This document shows positions 5,237 through 7,519 of a DNA stretch of 7,519 nucleotides, piece after piece. Numbering within the stretch: the stretch's first letter is position 1; every line of letters begins with the position of its first letter. The position numbers and the translations under genes are program-made. A model generated the notes under the pieces. It was not told the origin of the DNA. It searched no databases and was given only the letters and a program-made list of their open reading frames with translations. The stretch comes from Planctomycetaceae bacterium (GTDB taxonomy: Bacteria > Planctomycetota > Planctomycetia > Planctomycetales > Planctomycetaceae): NCBI GenBank assembly GCA_003445035.1, contig DLVV01000081.1, positions 1 to 7,519 of the forward strand. The letters are read 5' to 3'.

Positions 5237-7270
5237 ATGCGGACCGATCGATCACGCCCGCAATGGACCGCCTGGTGGGTCACCGCTTGCACAGTCGCTA
5301 TCCACGTCATGTGGACAGTCGATGCCTGGGCGCGGGCCGGCGGCGGAGGCGGATTCGGCGGCGGGGGAGGCGGAGGTGGTGGCGGCTTCAGTGGTGGGGG
5401 AGGTGGCGGATTCAGCAGTGGAGGAAGTTATGGCGGCGGTGGAGGAGGCGGTGGCCCGGCAGATCCTATTGTCGTTGTGATCTTTTTCGTCCTGGTTATT
5501 GGCATGGGCGCAGCGGGTATCGTGGGCACCTTTTTGGGAAACGAAGACGACGAGACCGACGACCGCCCCACACACGCGACCCCTCGCAGCGGACACCTGG
5601 ACAATATTGCCAAGCTGAAGCAGAACGACCCGAACTTCGACTTCGACGAGTTCTCTCATCGCGTGGAACACGCTTTCCTTGAAATCCAGGACGCCTGGTG
5701 TGCCCAGGACATGGAACCGGTCCGGGCTTACGTCTCCGACAGCATCCTCGAGCGATTCTCGCTGCAAATTGGTGAACAGATCCGCGAGGGATACCACGAC
5801 CACATGACGGACATCGACGTCGACCGAGACAAGATGCGACTGGCCGGTCTCACGCGCACCGGTCACTTCGATGTCGTGGACATCTACATCTCCTGCGATG
5901 CGGTCGATATTCGTGTTTCCCTGGAAACCGGCAAGCCGCTCGCTCCCCGATCACCCATCGACAGGCTCTCCAGTTGGGTCGATGGCCAGACCATGACCGA
6001 CGCAGAAATGGATTTTGGATCCGACGATTTTGTCGAGTACTGGTCATTTCTCAGGCGACGGGGCGTGCAATCCCAGGCCGGCTCGGGATTGATCGAAGGC
6101 AACTGCCCAAACTGCGGCTCGGCACTCGAGCTCAACCAGATCGGCGAATGCGACGCGTGCGGAGCCGTCCTGCGGGGCGGCGAACACGACTGGGTCCTGG
6201 CCGAAATCACCCAGGCCAGTGAATGGCGTCCTCCCCACGCGTCGCCGGAACGGCTGGCATCGATTGAGAGGTTTCGTGCCGAGCGGGACCCCGGTTTCAC
6301 CACGCAACACGCAGAAGACCGTGGCTCGGTCATCTTCTGGCGAAAGGCAATGGCCGACCGCACCGGTTCGATTGATCCACTGAGAAAAATGGCGACCGAC
6401 GAATTGTGTGACCGCCTGGTGAACGAAATGGCCGAAGCGGACGCATCCAACGGCCGCGAGTTCTGGCATGACTGCTCGGTCGGATCAGTCGACTGCCTGG
6501 GAATTGTCTCTGACAAAGACACCGACTACCTGTTGCTGACGATCCACTCCTCCGGCAATCTTCACCTGGTTCTGAGCAACGGGGAACTCGTTGACCGCGA
6601 CCAATGGTCTCGCCTCAGAATGCTGTTTGTGCTGAAGCGAAATTCCGGAGTCACGTCGCGGGTTGAACGGACCATCTCGTCGGCACATTGCCCGTCATGC
6701 GGGGCTCCCGAAACCGACATCACCTCGCACACCTGCTCGTTCTGCAACGAGGTGGTCAACGACGGACGACACGACTGGGTGCTGCACGAAATTGGCTCCA
6801 CCTATTCGGAAACAGCTCGAACCTGGACGAAGCGACTCGAGCAGCAGGATCGCCAGGCGGCCTCAGCGGCGGCCACCACGGACAGCGGACCGCCGGTCCC
6901 CAGCAACGCCGACGCACTGGCCTGGGTCATCCGGACCGTTGCCGCCGACAAGACGCTGAGTCCGGAAGAAAAAAAGGCCGTGATCCGACTGGGCAAGAAA
7001 CACGACGTCCCGGTCAAGACACTCCAGTCCATGCTCTCCCAGGCCGTCAAAGGCGAACTCGACGCCCCCCCGCCCCCCGACGACACCGCCACCCGCAACT
7101 GGCTGACCCTGATCGCCGACGCGGCACTTTCCGACGGACAGGTGGACGCGAGCGAAGAGGACGTGTTGATGCGACTGGGAGATTACGCCGAACTGGGCAA
7201 CTACGACATCAAGCTTCTGCTGGCCAAACGGCGAACCCATCTGTTCGCCTCGCGACAACGGAGAACCTGA
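5237..7270 (+). CDS. Membrane-anchored double Tim44-like / zinc-ribbon protein with TerB-like C-terminus
   Basis: A 677-residue protein. Residues 1-34 are a signal or membrane segment ending DAWARA; 35-73 are a glycine tract (31 Gly of 39); 78-101 form a membrane helix. A Tim44-like module follows (DPNF at 131-134, FLEIQDAW at 147-154), then a zinc ribbon with Cys290, 293, 305, 308 and the motif HDWVLAEI (317-324). A second Tim44-like module (DPGF at 351-354) and ribbon (Cys485, 488, 500, 503) end in HDWVLHEI (512-519). An Ala/Pro linker leads to a TerB-like helical domain (about 555-670) with two acidic clusters, D571..EE578 and D633..EE641. Tim44-like domains bind membranes or partner proteins in known cases; TerB domains occur in tellurite/stress systems and in metal-binding contexts. 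The function here is unknown. The start lies 10 bases after the DUF350 stop, has no Shine-Dalgarno motif, and is supported by the matching start of the downstream paralogue. Confidence 0.85.
   Translation: MRTDRSRPQWTAWWVTACTVAIHVMWTVDAWARAGGGGGFGGGGGGGGGGFSGGGGGGFSSGGSYGGGGGGGGPADPIVVVIFFVLVIGMGAAGIVGTFLGNEDDETDDRPTHATPRSGHLDNIAKLKQNDPNFDFDEFSHRVEHAFLEIQDAWCAQDMEPVRAYVSDSILERFSLQIGEQIREGYHDHMTDIDVDRDKMRLAGLTRTGHFDVVDIYISCDAVDIRVSLETGKPLAPRSPIDRLSSWVDGQTMTDAEMDFGSDDFVEYWSFLRRRGVQSQAGSGLIEGNCPNCGSALELNQIGECDACGAVLRGGEHDWVLAEITQASEWRPPHASPERLASIERFRAERDPGFTTQHAEDRGSVIFWRKAMADRTGSIDPLRKMATDELCDRLVNEMAEADASNGREFWHDCSVGSVDCLGIVSDKDTDYLLLTIHSSGNLHLVLSNGELVDRDQWSRLRMLFVLKRNSGVTSRVERTISSAHCPSCGAPETDITSHTCSFCNEVVNDGRHDWVLHEIGSTYSETARTWTKRLEQQDRQAASAAATTDSGPPVPSNADALAWVIRTVAADKTLSPEEKKAVIRLGKKHDVPVKTLQSMLSQAVKGELDAPPPPDDTATRNWLTLIADAALSDGQVDASEEDVLMRLGDYAELGNYDIKLLLAKRRTHLFASRQRRT
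5339..5455 (+). repeat. Glycine-codon low-complexity tract
   Basis: 39 codons (residues 35-73) of which 31 are GGN glycine, broken by Phe, Ser and one Tyr. It lies between the signal segment and the membrane helix. Glycine-rich stretches at this place are common in exported Tim44-like proteins. Codon variety (GGC, GGA, GGT, GGG) argues against a simple microsatellite, but length change by slippage or assembly error is possible here. Confidence 0.85.
5627..6208 (+). repeat. Tim44-like plus zinc-ribbon module, copy 1
   Basis: Residues 131-324 of the 677-residue protein. It runs from DPNF through the Tim44-like fold to CxxC-x11-CxxC (290-308) and ends with HDWVLAEI. It is about 25 residues longer than copy 2, mostly between the Tim44-like core and the ribbon. 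Confidence 0.75.
6287..6793 (+). repeat. Tim44-like plus zinc-ribbon module, copy 2
   Basis: Residues 351-519. The helical start matches copy 1 without gaps at an offset of 220 residues (Asp131/351, Pro132/352, Phe134/354, Phe147/367, Pro161/381, Arg163/383, Asp168/388, Arg173/393). The four ribbon cysteines and HDWVLxEI match at an offset of exactly 195. The Tim44-like part is more diverged than the ribbon. Confidence 0.75.
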
Positions 7271-7382
7271 CACGGAACCCGCACAGGTCCACATCATGCG
7301 AGACGATGTGTAGCCAGACCGTCTTGCCCATCAGTGTCTCGACCGACAACTGCCACCACCTCCCACAAGCACACGACTGCCA
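7271..7382. other. Intergenic gap between tandem paralogues
   Basis: 112 bases with no supported gene. It contains one inverted repeat, CACATC/GATGTG (7290-7295 and 7305-7310), with a 9-base loop and no T-run after it. No clear promoter, Shine-Dalgarno motif or terminator was seen, so the downstream paralogue may be read from the same transcript. Confidence 0.5.
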
Positions 7383-7519
7383 ATGTGCCCCAAACGAACA
7401 CGTCCGCGTCTGTCCGCATGGTGGATCACCGCCTGTGCGTTCGGCATCAGCCTCCTGGGGACAGCCGATGCCTGGGCCCGGGCCGGCGGAGGAGGTGGGT
7501 TCAGCGGAGGAGGCGGAGG
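7383..7519 (+). CDS. Start of a second Gly-rich exported protein, paralogue of the upstream Tim44-like gene (truncated by window end)
   Basis: 45 codons plus two bases are visible, open to the end of the window. The first 40 residues align without gaps to the start of the 677-residue protein with 24 identities, including RPxxxAWWxTAC and DAWARAGGGGGF, and then enter a glycine tract (from 7485). This supports the ATG at 7383 as a real start and predicts a signal segment ending DAWARA followed by a glycine tract and a membrane helix. Whether the Tim44-like, zinc-ribbon and TerB-like parts follow cannot be seen. No Shine-Dalgarno motif precedes it, as for its upstream relative. Confidence 0.8.
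   Translation, partial: MCPKRTRPRLSAWWITACAFGISLLGTADAWARAGGGGGFSGGGG

Noticed and set aside
5339..5455. Repeated GGN units as a CRISPR or tandem DNA repeat
   Set aside because: There is no regular spacer structure; it is a glycine-codon tract inside a coding frame with mixed third bases.
7290..7310. Hairpin CACATC/GATGTG as a transcription terminator
   Set aside because: The stem is only 6 bp with a 9-base loop and no T-run follows.
7296..7313. Five-codon open frame ATG...TAG in the gap between paralogues
   Set aside because: Too short to support, with no ribosome binding site; probably chance.

Overview
The window is GC-rich, densely coding DNA that most likely comes from a member of the Planctomycetota. 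The evidence is the mix of families: the end of a DUF1501 protein with its EFGRTP motif, a Tat-exported Gfo/Idh/MocA oxidoreductase, and a large secreted SGNH-type esterase. All three are expanded in that phylum. Shine-Dalgarno motifs are weak or absent before most starts, which also fits. Genus cannot be read from the sequence. There are no RNA genes, insertion sequences or CRISPR arrays, and no gene-free stretch longer than about 170 bases.

Left part (1-4234): the 3' end of a DUF1501 gene (+) converges on a Tat-signal Gfo/Idh/MocA gene (-), with only 7 bases between their stops. Across a 171-base divergent promoter region lies an 894-residue exported protein (+). It joins two unrelated hydrolase folds, an SGNH/GDSL domain and an alpha/beta-hydrolase domain, and ends in a fibronectin-III-like domain. 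These genes look like secreted or cell-envelope carbohydrate or ester catabolism, but no substrate can be named.

Right part (4276-7519): a compact unit on the + strand. It begins with an eight-helix membrane protein built from four DUF350-like two-helix repeats. Ten bases later comes a 677-residue protein with a signal/membrane segment, a glycine tract, a second membrane helix, two Tim44-like plus zinc-ribbon modules, and a C-terminal TerB-like domain. After 112 bases a second gene starts whose first 40 residues align without gaps to the start of the 677-residue protein; it runs off the window. The DUF350 / Tim44-zinc-ribbon / TerB set, with a tandem paralogue, is the part most likely to be an undescribed system. 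A membrane-associated stress or envelope-maintenance role is a guess from the families, not something the sequence shows.
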